DNA of 64,000 nucleotides from Neorhizobium sp. SOG26 (GCF_003491345.1 NZ_CP025512.1:248001-312000); one strand, 5' to 3'. Positions 9,346 through 18,984 are shown, counted from the stretch's first letter. Made by a program: numbers and translations. The notes: generated by a model from the sequence alone, not told the origin.

Positions 9346-10707
9346 ATGAGAACTTCGTTTTGGATCGGAACGGCTGTCGCGGCGCTGATTGCGGGAGGCG
9401 CGGTAGCACAGGAACTGAAATTCGCACCGGGCGAAGATTCGCGCTTCACATGGAAGAGCTATGACGACTTCAAGGCAGCACACGCCGACCTGAAGGGCCA
9501 GAGCCTGACGCTTTTCGGACCCTGGCGCGGCGAAGATGAAGTGCTCTTCAACAGCGTGCTCGCTTACTTTAACGCCGCCACCGGCGTGAACGGCCGCTAC
9601 TCCTCTTCGGAAAATTACGAGCAGCAGATCGTCATCGATACGCAAGCCGGCTCGCCGCCGAATATCGCCATCATACCGCAGCCGGGCCTTCTGGCGGACC
9701 TCGCGACCAAGGGGTTCCTGACGCCGCTTGGCCAGGAAAACGCCGATTGGGTGAAGACCAATTACGGCTCCGGCGAAGACTGGATCCGCTATGGCACCTA
9801 CAAGGGCAAGGACGGCAACGAGGCCTTCTTCGGCTTCCCCTACAAGGCCGACCTGAAGTCCATGGTCTGGTACGTGCCGGAGAATTTCGAGGAAGCCGGT
9901 TACGAGGTTCCCAAGACCATGGAAGACCTCATCAAGCTCAGCGACCAGATCGTCGAAGACGGTGGCGTTCCGTGGTGTATCGGGCTTGGCTCCGGCGGCG
10001 CGACCGGCTGGCCGGCAACCGACTGGGTGGAAGACATGATGCTGCGCACCCAGCCGGCGGAAACCTACGACAAGTGGGTATCGAACGAGATCAAGTTCGA
10101 CGATCCGGCCGTGGTCGGTGCGATCGAGGAATTCGGCAAGTTTGCCAAGAACGACAAATATGTGAGCGGTGGCGTTGCGGCTGTCGCCTCGACCGACTTC
10201 CGCGACAGCCCGAAGGGCCTCTTCGGCATCCCGCCGAAGTGCTACCTGCATCACCAGGCATCCTTTATTCCGTCCTTCTTCCCGCCGGATACCGAACTCG
10301 GCGTCGATGCCGATTTCTTCTACATGCCGACCTATGCCTCCAAGCCGGACCTCGGCACGCCCGTTCTCGGGGCAGGCACGATGTTCGCCATCACCAAGGA
10401 TTCGCCGGCCGCCAAGGCATTCATCGAATTCCTGAAGACGCCGATTGCGCATGAAGTCTGGATGGCGCAGGCCTCGTTCCTGACCCCCTACAAGGAAGTC
10501 AATCCGGAAGCCTACGCCAACGACATCCTGAAGAAGCAGGGCGAGATCCTGACGACGGCGACCACCTTCCGCTTCGATGCCTCCGACCTGATGCCGGGCA
10601 AGATCGGTGCCGGCGCCTTCTGGACCGGGATGATCGACTATGTCGGCGGCAAGGACGCGCAGACGGTCGGCGCCGATATCCAGAAGGCCTGGGACGGGCT
10701 GAAATAA
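9346..10707 (+). CDS. aglE: Alpha-glucoside ABC transporter, periplasmic binding protein AglE
   Basis: Captures alpha-glucosides (sucrose, maltose, trehalose type) in the periplasm for the AglFGK importer. The 453-residue precursor begins with a short signal peptide (MRTSFWIGTAVAALIAGGAVAQE) and has the family-1 extracellular solute-binding layout. The start is ATG 9346 with GGGAGGA; an ATG 15 bases upstream overlaps that ribosome site and is rejected. It heads the agl operon. Unlike the Sinorhizobium arrangement known to me, no LacI-type regulator gene (aglR) precedes it; folD is the upstream neighbour. A stem-loop follows the stop. Confidence 0.92.
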   Translation: MRTSFWIGTAVAALIAGGAVAQELKFAPGEDSRFTWKSYDDFKAAHADLKGQSLTLFGPWRGEDEVLFNSVLAYFNAATGVNGRYSSSENYEQQIVIDTQAGSPPNIAIIPQPGLLADLATKGFLTPLGQENADWVKTNYGSGEDWIRYGTYKGKDGNEAFFGFPYKADLKSMVWYVPENFEEAGYEVPKTMEDLIKLSDQIVEDGGVPWCIGLGSGGATGWPATDWVEDMMLRTQPAETYDKWVSNEIKFDDPAVVGAIEEFGKFAKNDKYVSGGVAAVASTDFRDSPKGLFGIPPKCYLHHQASFIPSFFPPDTELGVDADFFYMPTYASKPDLGTPVLGAGTMFAITKDSPAAKAFIEFLKTPIAHEVWMAQASFLTPYKEVNPEAYANDILKKQGEILTTATTFRFDASDLMPGKIGAGAFWTGMIDYVGGKDAQTVGADIQKAWDGLK

Positions 10708-10734
10708 TCCCGCGGGAACGCGTGTGACGACTGA

Positions 10735-10758
10735 CCGAGCCGGAAACTTCCGGCTCGG
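10735..10758 (+). promoter_or_regulatory. Intercistronic stem-loop between aglE and aglF
   Basis: Perfect 11-base arms CCGAGCCGGAA (10735-10745) and TTCCGGCTCGG (10748-10758) around two bases (the effective loop must open a pair or two). No T-run follows, so it is unlikely to end all transcription. Such elements commonly protect the 3' end of the binding-protein mRNA. Confidence 0.7.
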
Positions 10759-10795
10759 ATAACAAGACCCGCACAACTGGTCGGAGGGGCTGGGC

Positions 10796-11809
10796 ATGGC
10801 ATGGCAGATTGTTTCGTCCGTCGGCGTGGTGATCGCCGGCGTGTTTGTCTGTGCACTTTATTACTGGCTGTCCGACAAGGTTCTGCAGGTCATCTTCCCG
10901 GTGCCGGTCGATAACGTCCGCAAGGCATCGGTCAACCTCAACCGGCGTGCGGTGGTGCGGCCGTGGCTCTTCCTCGGGCCCGCGCTCGTGCTACTCGCCG
11001 TCTACCTCGTCTACCCGGTCGTGGCGACCTTCATCCTGTCGTTCTACGATCGCTCCGGCACCAACTTCGTTGGTCTCGCCAACTACCGCTGGGCGATCCA
11101 GGACGCGCAATTCCGCCAGTCGATCTTCAACAACATCCTCTGGCTTGCCGTCGTGCCTGCTGCCTGCACCTTCTTCGGACTGGTGATCGCGGTGCTCACG
11201 GATCGCATCTGGTGGGGCAATATCGCCAAAAGCCTGATCTTCATGCCGATGGCGATTTCGTTTGTCGGCGCCTCCGTCATCTGGAAGTTCATCTACGAAT
11301 ATCGCGGCGGCAGCGAAACGCAGATCGGCCTCCTCAACGCGGTCGTTCAGTTCTTCGGCGGTGATCCGCAGGTGTGGATCGCGCTGCCGTTCTGGAACAA
11401 CTTCTTCCTGATGGCGATCCTGGTCTGGATCCAGACCGGCTTTGCCATGGTGATCCTTTCGGCCGCCCTGCGCGGCATTCCGGAAGAAACCATTGAGGCG
11501 GCGGTCATCGACGGAGCCAATGGCTGGCAGATCTTCTGGAAGATCATGGTACCGCAGATCTGGGGCACGATCGCCGTGGTCTGGACCACCATCACCATTC
11601 TCGTGCTCAAGGTCTTCGACATCGTGCTGACCATGACCAATGGCCAGTGGAACACGATGGTGCTCGCCAACCTGATGTTCGACTGGATGTTCCGCGGCGG
11701 CGGCGACAGCGGCCGAAGCGCGGTGATCGCGCTTGTCTTAATGGCGGCCGTTACGCCGATCATGATCTGGAACATCCGTCAGGCGAACAAGGAAACGGGG
11801 GGCCACTGA
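10796..11809 (+). CDS. aglF: Alpha-glucoside ABC transporter permease AglF
   Basis: MalF-type inner-membrane permease of a CUT1 sugar importer, 337 residues. It has an extra N-terminal membrane helix (residues about 5-25), a basic cytoplasmic linker, then the six-helix core. The EAA loop that contacts the ATPase is visible near residues 225-245 (EETIEAAVIDGANGWQIFWKIMVPQ). ATG 10796 is preceded by CGGAGGGG. One base separates its stop from aglG. A neighbouring binding protein, second permease, glucosidase and ATPase define the system. Confidence 0.93.
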   Translation: MAWQIVSSVGVVIAGVFVCALYYWLSDKVLQVIFPVPVDNVRKASVNLNRRAVVRPWLFLGPALVLLAVYLVYPVVATFILSFYDRSGTNFVGLANYRWAIQDAQFRQSIFNNILWLAVVPAACTFFGLVIAVLTDRIWWGNIAKSLIFMPMAISFVGASVIWKFIYEYRGGSETQIGLLNAVVQFFGGDPQVWIALPFWNNFFLMAILVWIQTGFAMVILSAALRGIPEETIEAAVIDGANGWQIFWKIMVPQIWGTIAVVWTTITILVLKVFDIVLTMTNGQWNTMVLANLMFDWMFRGGGDSGRSAVIALVLMAAVTPIMIWNIRQANKETGGH

Positions 11810-11810
11810 C

Positions 11811-12971
11811 ATGAACGCGACCGCAAGCCTTCGCCGCATCGGCCTCCCCCGTCTTTTCCTTCATCTCTCGGTGCTGCTGATCTGCCTCCTCTGGCTCATC
11901 CCGACGGCGGGCATTCTCGTCACCTCCTTTCGGGAAGCTGGCCAGATCACCGCGTCCGGTTGGTGGACGGCGCTGACCGGTGCAGCCGAGACGAGCGCAG
12001 CGCGCCTCGCTGACCCTTCGACGGCAAAGCAGGAGGGCTCGAACTACGTCATCTCCGGCTCGGTGTTCGAGGAGGGGAAATCCGGCACCGTGCGGGCTTT
12101 CGGCACCCGTGTTGCGGCACCGACCGAGTACGATGCCGGTGAAGCCGCCGACATCGGTGACGGCGAAACCCTGGTGATCAACGCGGACGGCACCTACATC
12201 TATACGAAGAACGCGCCCTTCGGTGACGGCCGCGGCAAGCGCGTCTACCTGTCCATCGCCCAGCCGCCCACGTTCACGCTCGACAACTACCGCACCGTGC
12301 TGACCTCGCAGGGGATCGGCCAGTCCTTCGTCAACTCGCTGACGGTGGCTGTACCGGCCACGATCATTCCAATCCTCATCGCCGCCTTTGCAGCCTATGC
12401 GCTGTCATGGATGGAGTTTCCGGGGAGGGCGCTGATCATCGCGCTTGTGGTGGGGCTGATCGTCGTGCCGCTGCAGATGGCACTCATTCCGCTGCTGAGC
12501 ATGTATAACGAGATCGGCAACCTGTTTGGCCTGCCGTCTCGAAGTTATGCGGGGATCTGGCTGGCGCACTCCGCCTTTGGCATGCCGCTCGCGATCTACC
12601 TGCTGCGCAACTACATTGCCGGCTTGCCGCGCGAGATCATCGAGTCGGCGCGGGTCGATGGGGCAAGCGATTTCGAGATCTTCGTGAAGATCATCCTGCC
12701 CTTGTCTTTCCCGGCGCTTGCCTCCTTCTCGATCTTCCAGTTCCTGTGGACCTGGAACGACCTTCTCGTCGCCATGGTCTTCCTTGGTACCGGCAAGGAT
12801 CAGCTGGTTCTGACGGGCGCACTGAATGCTCTGCTGGGTTCGATGGGCGGCAAGTGGGAAATTCTCACCGCATCCGCATTCATCACCATCATTGTCCCGA
12901 TTATCGTCTTTTTTGCACTGCAGCGATATCTCGTACGCGGCTTGCTTGCCGGCTCGGTCAAGGGCGGTTAA
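11811..12971 (+). CDS. aglG: Alpha-glucoside ABC transporter permease AglG
   Basis: MalG-type permease, 386 residues, about 100 longer than ordinary CUT1 permeases. The additional part is a periplasmic insertion of roughly 120 residues after the first membrane helix (about residues 45-160), polar and Gly/Thr-rich, for example ISGSVFEEGKSGTVRAFGTR. The rest has the usual five helices and EAA loop (REIIESARVDGASDFEIFVKIILP, split here for length only by context) and ends in YLVRGLLAGSVKGG, typical of MalG proteins. Long first periplasmic loops are also known in other AglG proteins. Confidence 0.92.
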   Translation: MNATASLRRIGLPRLFLHLSVLLICLLWLIPTAGILVTSFREAGQITASGWWTALTGAAETSAARLADPSTAKQEGSNYVISGSVFEEGKSGTVRAFGTRVAAPTEYDAGEAADIGDGETLVINADGTYIYTKNAPFGDGRGKRVYLSIAQPPTFTLDNYRTVLTSQGIGQSFVNSLTVAVPATIIPILIAAFAAYALSWMEFPGRALIIALVVGLIVVPLQMALIPLLSMYNEIGNLFGLPSRSYAGIWLAHSAFGMPLAIYLLRNYIAGLPREIIESARVDGASDFEIFVKIILPLSFPALASFSIFQFLWTWNDLLVAMVFLGTGKDQLVLTGALNALLGSMGGKWEILTASAFITIIVPIIVFFALQRYLVRGLLAGSVKGG

Positions 12972-13010
12972 CCGGCTACGACAAACAATCGAACGACAAC
13001 AGGATAGTGA

Positions 13011-14666
13011 ATGAGCATTCCCGCAGAGGCCCCTGCAGCGCCGGATAAGGACTGGTGGCGTGGGGCCGTTATTTACCAGATCTACCCTCGGTCCTACCAG
13101 GACTCGAACGGCGACGGTATCGGTGACTTGAAGGGCATCACCGCGCGCCTGCCGCATATTGCAGCGCTCGGTGCCGACGCGATCTGGATCTCGCCGTTCT
13201 TCCCGTCGCCGATGAAGGATTTCGGCTACGACGTGTCGAACTATACGGATGTGGATCCGATGTTCGGTTCGCTGTCGGATTTCGACGGCATGATCGCAGA
13301 GGCGCACCGGCTTGGCATCAAGGTGATGATCGACCTCGTGATGTCGCACAGTTCCGACCAGCACCCCTGGTTCATTGAGAGCCGGTCGAGCCGCTTCAAT
13401 CCCAAGGCGGATTGGTACGTCTGGGCCGACGCGAAGCCGGATGGCACGCCGCCCAACAACTGGTTGTCGATCTTCGGTGGTTCGGCCTGGCATTGGGACC
13501 CGACCCGCATGCAATATTACATGCACAACTTCCTGATCTCGCAGCCGGACCTCAACCTTCACAACCCGGAAGTTCAGGATGCGCTGCTGGACATGACGCG
13601 GTTCTGGCTGGAGCGCGGCGTCGATGGCTTCCGTCTCGACACCATCAACTTCTATTTCCATGACAAGCTGTTGCGCGACAACCCGTCGCTTGATCCGTCG
13701 CGTCGCAATGCCTCGACCGCACCGGCGGTCAACCCGTACAATTTCCAGGAACACCTCTACGACAAGAACCGGCCGGAGAACCTGGAGTTCCTGAAGCGCT
13801 TCCGCGCCGTGCTCGAGGAGTTCCCGGCGATTGCCGCCGTGGGCGAGGTGGGCGACAGCCAGCGCGGTCTCGAGATTGTCGGGGAATACACCTCCGGCGG
13901 CGACAAGATGCAGATGTGCTACGCCTTTGAATTTCTGGCGCCCGACCCGCTGACACCGACGCGTGTCGCCGAGGTGCAGAACGCCTTTTCTGCCGCAGCA
14001 CCCGAAGGCTGGGCCTGCTGGGCCTTCTCCAACCATGATGTGGTGCGCCATGTCAGCCGCTGGGGCCAGGACGTGCTCGACCGCGACAGCTACGCCAAGA
14101 TGGTTTCGGCCATCCTGATGACGCAGCGCGGCTCGGTCTGCATTTACCAGGGCGAAGAGCTTGGTCTCACGGAAGCCGATATCGCTTACGCTGACCTGCA
14201 GGACCCTTATGGCATCCAGTTCTGGCCGGAGTTCAAGGGGCGCGATGGTTGCCGCACCCCGATGGTGTGGGACAGTCAGGCACTGCAGGCAGGTTTCTCC
14301 ACTGCAGAGAAGACTTGGCTGCCGATCCCCGTCGAGCATCAGTTGCGCGCAGTCGGCGCTCAATATGGCGACCCGGCATCCGTGCTTGAGCACTACCGCC
14401 GCTTCCTCGCTTTCCGCAAGCAGCATCCGGCCCTGTCGAAGGGGGATATCCTGTTCCTGCCGGAAGACGGATCGGTCCTTGGCTACAAGCGGCAGTATGG
14501 CAACGAGGTCCTGCTGTGCATGTTCAACATGAGCCCCGAAGGCGTGAGCACGCAGCTACCTGTTGGTGAATGGGAAGTGCTGACCGGCCACGGCTTCGAA
14601 GCGCGGCTGGAAGACAGGCATTTGGAACTGCCGGCTTGGGGGGCGTTCTTCGCCCGTCACGCGTAA
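13011..14666 (+). CDS. aglA: Alpha-glucosidase AglA (GH13)
   Basis: Cytoplasmic glycoside hydrolase family 13 enzyme that splits imported alpha-glucosides into glucose and the partner sugar. The 551-residue protein has the (beta/alpha)8 barrel with region II GFRLD (nucleophile Asp210), region III AVGEVGD (acid/base Glu279) and region IV FSNHDVVRH (Asp343). The N-terminal DWWRGAVIYQIYPRSYQDSNGDG is typical of oligo-1,6-glucosidase-like members. No signal peptide is present, so it acts after uptake. It lies between the permease and ATPase genes of the same operon. Confidence 0.95.
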   Translation: MSIPAEAPAAPDKDWWRGAVIYQIYPRSYQDSNGDGIGDLKGITARLPHIAALGADAIWISPFFPSPMKDFGYDVSNYTDVDPMFGSLSDFDGMIAEAHRLGIKVMIDLVMSHSSDQHPWFIESRSSRFNPKADWYVWADAKPDGTPPNNWLSIFGGSAWHWDPTRMQYYMHNFLISQPDLNLHNPEVQDALLDMTRFWLERGVDGFRLDTINFYFHDKLLRDNPSLDPSRRNASTAPAVNPYNFQEHLYDKNRPENLEFLKRFRAVLEEFPAIAAVGEVGDSQRGLEIVGEYTSGGDKMQMCYAFEFLAPDPLTPTRVAEVQNAFSAAAPEGWACWAFSNHDVVRHVSRWGQDVLDRDSYAKMVSAILMTQRGSVCIYQGEELGLTEADIAYADLQDPYGIQFWPEFKGRDGCRTPMVWDSQALQAGFSTAEKTWLPIPVEHQLRAVGAQYGDPASVLEHYRRFLAFRKQHPALSKGDILFLPEDGSVLGYKRQYGNEVLLCMFNMSPEGVSTQLPVGEWEVLTGHGFEARLEDRHLELPAWGAFFARHA

Positions 14667-14687
14667 CGAGGATCAGGGAGGGAAGTC

Positions 14688-15776
14688 ATGGCTGGTGTTG
14701 TTCTGAAGGATATCCGCAAGTCCTATGGCCAGGTGAAGGTGCTGCACGGCATCGATCTGGACATCGAGCAGGGCGAGTTCGTGGTGTTTGTTGGGCCTTC
14801 CGGCTGCGGCAAGTCCACGCTCCTGCGCATGATTTCAGGGCTTGAGAGCATCACCGGCGGCGAGATGTACATCGATGGGCAACTCGTTAATGACGTTCCT
14901 CCCTCGCGTCGCGGCATCGCCATGGTCTTCCAGTCCTATGCGCTTTATCCGCACTACACGGTCTACGACAACATGGCCTTCGGGATGCGGATCGCGAAGG
15001 AGAGCAAGGCCGAGATCGACCGGCGCGTTCGCGCGGCGGCCGACATCCTGCAACTGACCCCCTACCTCGATCGCCTGCCGAAGGCGCTTTCCGGCGGCCA
15101 GCGGCAGCGCGTCGCGATCGGTCGAGCGATTTGCCGCAACCCAAAGGTCTTCCTGTTCGACGAGCCCCTGTCGAACCTCGATGCCGCGCTGCGTGTCGCG
15201 ACCCGCATCGAGATCGCCAAGCTCAAGGAGCAGATGGCCGATACGACGATGATCTATGTTACCCACGACCAGGTGGAGGCGATGACGCTCGCCGACCGGA
15301 TCGTCGTGCTGTCCGCTGGCCGTATCGAGCAGGTCGGCCCGCCGCTGGAATTATACGAGCGCCCGAAGAACCTCTTCGTCGCCCGCTTCATCGGCTCCCC
15401 AGCCATGAATATCATCCCGGTCACCATCTCCTCGGCCGGTCCGGAGACTTCGGTCGCCTTGGCGGGTGGGAAGGCCTTGACCATCCCGATCGAGACGCCG
15501 GCGTCCGCGAACGGGAAGAACGCAAGCTTCGGCATTCGCCCGGAAGACCTGACGGTCGCGTCCGGCGAGGATTATCTGTTCGAGGGACGCGTTTCGATCG
15601 TCGAGGCGCTTGGCGAAGTGACGCTGCTCTACATCGATGGGCTGGCGGGCGAGGAGCCGATCATCGCCAAGATCCCCGGCATCCTCAACGTCAAGAAGGG
15701 CGACACGATGCGGTTTGCGGCAGATCGCACCAAGCTGCACCTCTTCGATGCAGATGGGCGCAGCTACCGGCAGTAA
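14688..15776 (+). CDS. aglK: Alpha-glucoside ABC transporter ATPase AglK
   Basis: MalK/UgpC-type ATPase that energises AglFG, 362 residues. Walker [10 protein letters not shown] at residues 36-44, Q-loop VFQSYALYPH at about 82, signature LSGGQRQRVAIGRA at about 133, Walker [14 protein letters not shown], and switch His in YVTHDQVEAM. The C-terminal ~120 residues form the OB-fold regulatory domain with IRPEDL. The ribosome site is GGGAGGGAAG before the ATG. It is the last gene of the agl operon; no clear terminator follows. Confidence 0.95.
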   Translation: MAGVVLKDIRKSYGQVKVLHGIDLDIEQGEFVVFVGPSGCGKSTLLRMISGLESITGGEMYIDGQLVNDVPPSRRGIAMVFQSYALYPHYTVYDNMAFGMRIAKESKAEIDRRVRAAADILQLTPYLDRLPKALSGGQRQRVAIGRAICRNPKVFLFDEPLSNLDAALRVATRIEIAKLKEQMADTTMIYVTHDQVEAMTLADRIVVLSAGRIEQVGPPLELYERPKNLFVARFIGSPAMNIIPVTISSAGPETSVALAGGKALTIPIETPASANGKNASFGIRPEDLTVASGEDYLFEGRVSIVEALGEVTLLYIDGLAGEEPIIAKIPGILNVKKGDTMRFAADRTKLHLFDADGRSYRQ

Positions 15777-15898
15777 CGTTTAAGCCTTGGTTCACCAGAA
15801 TCCGGTGCAGATGTTGGAAACCTGTAAGCGGCGCGGCTGCCAAACCCTCTGTTAAACTTCCAGCACTAGCCTGCGGCCATAAAGCCAAGGAGAGTGTC

Positions 15899-16309
15899 GT
15901 GGTAGCGGCTCCAGCGAACAAAGATCATTTTTTGAATAAGGAAGAGTCTTTCATGTACGACCGCGAAACGCGGTTCAAAATGGAAGACACGATGAATGCA
16001 GGCCGTATCGAATATACGGAAAAGGGCGTTCTCAACATGGCCCAGCGCCGGTGCGATGTTATCCGCATCTCGCGCAGCCAGGCAGTGCTCGGCCTGCTGA
16101 CCAATTACGACCTGCCGTCGCAGTTCTATCTCGATATTCCGGACGCGCGGATCAGCAAGATTGGCTGCCTCCTGACGCGCGCCAACCAGAACAACACCAT
16201 CGAGGTTCGGTTCCTGCGGGTGCTGACCGAGAAGGAGTTGAACCGGATCTTTGTGTTCTCGACACATCCCCGGCACAAGGACTTCAAGCTCGACGTCCGC
16301 TCCTGGTAA
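15899..16309 (+). CDS. PilZ-like conserved rhizobial protein
   Basis: Small soluble protein of 136 residues. The part from MYDRETRFKMEDTMNAGR onward looks like a PilZ-type beta barrel (ERRCD-like QRRCDVIRISRSQAVLGL, then FYLDIPDARISKIGCLL, then EVRFLRVLTEKE). Strict c-di-GMP motifs RxxxR and D/NxSxxG are degenerate: the serine and glycine of ISKIG are there but the preceding acidic residue is displaced. The start is GTG 15899 with AAGGAGA upstream; ATG 15953 is an alternative. A terminator follows. Its function is unknown; a role in surface or motility control would be inference from the family alone. Confidence 0.7.
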   Translation: MVAAPANKDHFLNKEESFMYDRETRFKMEDTMNAGRIEYTEKGVLNMAQRRCDVIRISRSQAVLGLLTNYDLPSQFYLDIPDARISKIGCLLTRANQNNTIEVRFLRVLTEKELNRIFVFSTHPRHKDFKLDVRSW

Positions 16310-16328
16310 GGATCGAGCACTTGGACAT

Positions 16329-16357
16329 GAAAAAGGCGGCCTTGGGCCGCCTTTTTC
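16329..16357. terminator. Strong bidirectional terminator between the PilZ-like gene and edd
   Basis: Arms AAAGGCGGCC and GGCCGCCTTT close on a three-base loop TTG; A-run upstream and T-run downstream let it work for both converging transcripts. Confidence 0.9.
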
Positions 16358-16373
16358 ATTTAAGGGTCCTTGT

Positions 16374-18191
16374 TCAGGCAAAGACGCTGGCGCCCTGGTC
16401 GGCATGGCCGACATTGCGGCGGAAGGCGGCGAACAGCTCGCGGCCCATGCCGAACTCGTTTTCCGACAGATCGGCAACAGCCGGAGCGCGGGCCGCCAAC
16501 TCGGCTTCGTCCACAAGCACTTCGAGCGTGCCGTTGACGGCGTCGAGACGGATCATGTCATCGTCCTTGATCTTGGCGATCGGTCCGCCGTCGGAGGCTT
16601 CCGGCGTGAGATGAATGGCGGCCGGCACCTTGCCGGAGGCGCCGGACATGCGCCCGTCGGTGACGAGTGCGACCTTGAAGCCGCGGTCCTGGAGGACGCC
16701 GAGCGGCGGCGTCAGGCGGTGCAGTTCCGGCATGCCATTCGCCTTGGGGCCCTGGAAGCGCACGACCGCCACGAAGTCGCGGTTGAGGTCTCCACGCTTG
16801 AAGGCCTCCTGCAGTTCCTGCTGATCATGGAAAACGATCGCCGGCGCTTCGACCACATGCCGCTCAGGCTTAACCGCCGAAATCTTGATGACGCCGCGGC
16901 CAATATTGCCGGTCAGCATCTTGAGCCCGCCATTGGACTGGAACGGGGTTTCGACCGTCGTCAGCACCTTTGGATCGCCGCTCTCTTCCGGAACAGGCTC
17001 ACGAACGATCTGCCCGTCGGCGGCAAGCTTTGCCTCGACCGTATAGGCTTCAAGCCCCTGGCCGAAGACGGTGCGGACGTCGTCATGCAGGTAGCCCTGC
17101 TTCAGGAGCTGCTTGATGAGGAAGCCCATGCCGCCTGCCGCGTGGAAGTGGTTCACGTCTGCCAAGCCGTTGGGGTAAACGCGCGCCAGAAGCGGTACGA
17201 CGTCCGAAAGTTCGGAAATGTCCTGCCAGGTGAGAAGGATGCCAGCGGCGCGCGCCATCGCAACGAGATGCAGCGTATGGTTCGTGGAGCCGCCCGTTGC
17301 GTGCAAGCCGACCACGCCGTTGACGATCGAGCGCTCATCGATCATCTCGCCGGCCGGGGTAAATTCGTTGCCGAGCGCGGTAATCGCCAGCGCCCGCTTT
17401 GCGGCTTCGCGGGTGAGCGCTTCGCGCAGCTTGGTGCCCGGGTTGACGAAGGAGGCGCCGGGCAGGTGGAAACCCATGATCTCCATCAGCATCTGGTTGG
17501 AGTTGGCCGTGCCGTAGAAGGTGCAGGTGCCGGGGCCGTGGTAAGATTTGGACTCCGCTTCGAGCAATTCCGCCCGTCCAACCTTGCCTTCCGCGTAAAG
17601 CTGGCGGATGCGCGACTTCTCGTCGTTTGGAAGGCCGGATGTCATGGGCCCCGCTGGGATGAAGACGGCCGGCAGGTGGCCGAAGGACAGTGCGGCAATC
17701 ACAAGGCCCGGAACGATCTTGTCGCAGATGCCGAGATAAACGGCCGCGTCGAACATGTTGTGCGACAGGCCGATACCGGCCGCCATGGCGATCGCGTCAC
17801 GAGAAAACAGTGACAGCTCCATGCCCGGCTGACCCTGGGTCACGCCATCGCACATGGCCGGTACGCCACCGGCCACCTGCGCAATTCCGCCTGCGTCGCG
17901 CGCCGCTTCCCGGATGATCGACGGAAAGGTCTCGTAGGGCTGGTGGGCCGAGAGCATATCGTTATAGGCGGTGATGATGCCGAGGTTCGGGACCACGTCA
18001 CCTGCCAGCGCTGCCTTCTCCGAGGGGGAACAGACGGCAAAACCATGCGCCAGGTTTCCGCAGGACAAGGTCGCCCGATGCGGTCCCTTGGATGCCGCGC
18101 GGCGCAGCCGATCGAGATAGGCTTCGCGATGAGGTTTGGAGCGTTCGACGATACGGGCGGTGATCGCCTCGATGCGCGAATGAGCGGCCAT
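16374..18191 (-). CDS. edd: Phosphogluconate dehydratase (6-phosphogluconate dehydratase)
   Basis: Entner-Doudoroff enzyme converting 6-phosphogluconate to 2-keto-3-deoxy-6-phosphogluconate; IlvD/Edd family with an iron-sulphur cluster. The 605-residue length matches. Cluster-related cysteines occur in [16 protein letters not shown] and [13 protein letters not shown], and the C-terminal half has [17 protein letters not shown]. The ATG at 18191 has AGAGGA upstream; an ATG seven codons earlier lacks one. It is the last gene of zwf-pgl-edd. The 94-base gap from pgl contains 7-base arms AATCCCG and CGGGATT. The aldolase gene (eda) is not in the window. Confidence 0.96.
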   Translation of the reverse strand: MAAHSRIEAITARIVERSKPHREAYLDRLRRAASKGPHRATLSCGNLAHGFAVCSPSEKAALAGDVVPNLGIITAYNDMLSAHQPYETFPSIIREAARDAGGIAQVAGGVPAMCDGVTQGQPGMELSLFSRDAIAMAAGIGLSHNMFDAAVYLGICDKIVPGLVIAALSFGHLPAVFIPAGPMTSGLPNDEKSRIRQLYAEGKVGRAELLEAESKSYHGPGTCTFYGTANSNQMLMEIMGFHLPGASFVNPGTKLREALTREAAKRALAITALGNEFTPAGEMIDERSIVNGVVGLHATGGSTNHTLHLVAMARAAGILLTWQDISELSDVVPLLARVYPNGLADVNHFHAAGGMGFLIKQLLKQGYLHDDVRTVFGQGLEAYTVEAKLAADGQIVREPVPEESGDPKVLTTVETPFQSNGGLKMLTGNIGRGVIKISAVKPERHVVEAPAIVFHDQQELQEAFKRGDLNRDFVAVVRFQGPKANGMPELHRLTPPLGVLQDRGFKVALVTDGRMSGASGKVPAAIHLTPEASDGGPIAKIKDDDMIRLDAVNGTLEVLVDEAELAARAPAVADLSENEFGMGRELFAAFRRNVGHADQGASVFA

Positions 18192-18285
18192 GGCATGTCC
18201 TCTTGTCATCAATCCCGCTCTGGGAGTGGCAGGGACGAGGGTCGGTGCCGAACGGGATTGCTGTTGTTTTACAAATCAGGGGCGG

Positions 18286-18984
18286 TCAGGGCGCCCAATA
18301 AATGTCCACCGGCGTCGCGGCTCTGTTCAGCACGGCGCGGATCGGCATCTCGTTTTCATCGGAGCCGGCCTTCGCCTGGTCCAGGACGTCCTTCTTGCCC
18401 TGGCCCTCGATGTGAAGCGCCAGGAAGCGCGCATCCGAGAGGCTCGCAAAGGAGAAGGTAAGCCGTTCCTCGCCAGCTCCGTCGGCGCGCATCGTCAGCA
18501 CGCCACGCGGGCCAGACAGGTCGATCGCCTGCGCCAGGTTGTTTCCATGCGGGAAGAACGAGGCCGTGTGCCCGTCATTGCCCATGCCGAGAATGACCAC
18601 GTCGAACGGGTTGTCGATCCCGGCAGTTTCTTCCGTCGCCTTGGCGGCCGCGTCCTGGATCGACGCCACGTCGTAGAACAGCGGAAGGAATTTGGCATTT
18701 GCCGCCTTGTCCTTCAGCAGATGCGTCTGGACGAGGCGATGATTGGAACGGTCGCTGTCGGCAGGGACGAAACGTTCGTCCACCAGGGTGACGGTGACCT
18801 TGCTCCAGTCGATGTCGCGTGTCGAAAGCGCCTCGAAGAATTTCTTTGGCGTCGACCCGCCGGAGACCGCGATCGAAGCTGTGCCTCGATCACGAAGGGC
18901 GGCTGCAAGGCGTGCCGCAACCTCATCCGCCAATGCGGAGGCGAGAGATGCGGCATCGGAAAATTCGTGCATCCGGTCCGTCAT
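18286..18984 (-). CDS. pgl: 6-phosphogluconolactonase
   Basis: Hydrolyses 6-phosphogluconolactone, product of Zwf, to 6-phosphogluconate. The 232-residue protein belongs to the NagB/glucosamine-6-phosphate isomerase-like DevB group: VSGGSTPKKFFEALS (about residues 42-56), VTLVDERFVPADSDRSN, and LGMGNDGHTASFFP with the conserved His. The start is ATG 18984, nine bases after the zwf stop; a GTG at 18993 abuts that stop and is an alternative. The tight spacing supports coupling to zwf. Confidence 0.94.
   Translation of the reverse strand: MTDRMHEFSDAASLASALADEVAARLAAALRDRGTASIAVSGGSTPKKFFEALSTRDIDWSKVTVTLVDERFVPADSDRSNHRLVQTHLLKDKAANAKFLPLFYDVASIQDAAAKATEETAGIDNPFDVVILGMGNDGHTASFFPHGNNLAQAIDLSGPRGVLTMRADGAGEERLTFSFASLSDARFLALHIEGQGKKDVLDQAKAGSDENEMPIRAVLNRAATPVDIYWAP

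Noticed and set aside
9271..10797. Minus-strand open frame of about 500 codons opposite aglE
   Set aside because: Composition of an antisense shadow; AglE on the plus strand has a signal peptide and family features.
12405..14426. Minus-strand open frame of 673 codons opposite aglG/aglA
   Set aside because: A shadow of high-GC coding DNA; AglA catalytic motifs are on the plus strand.
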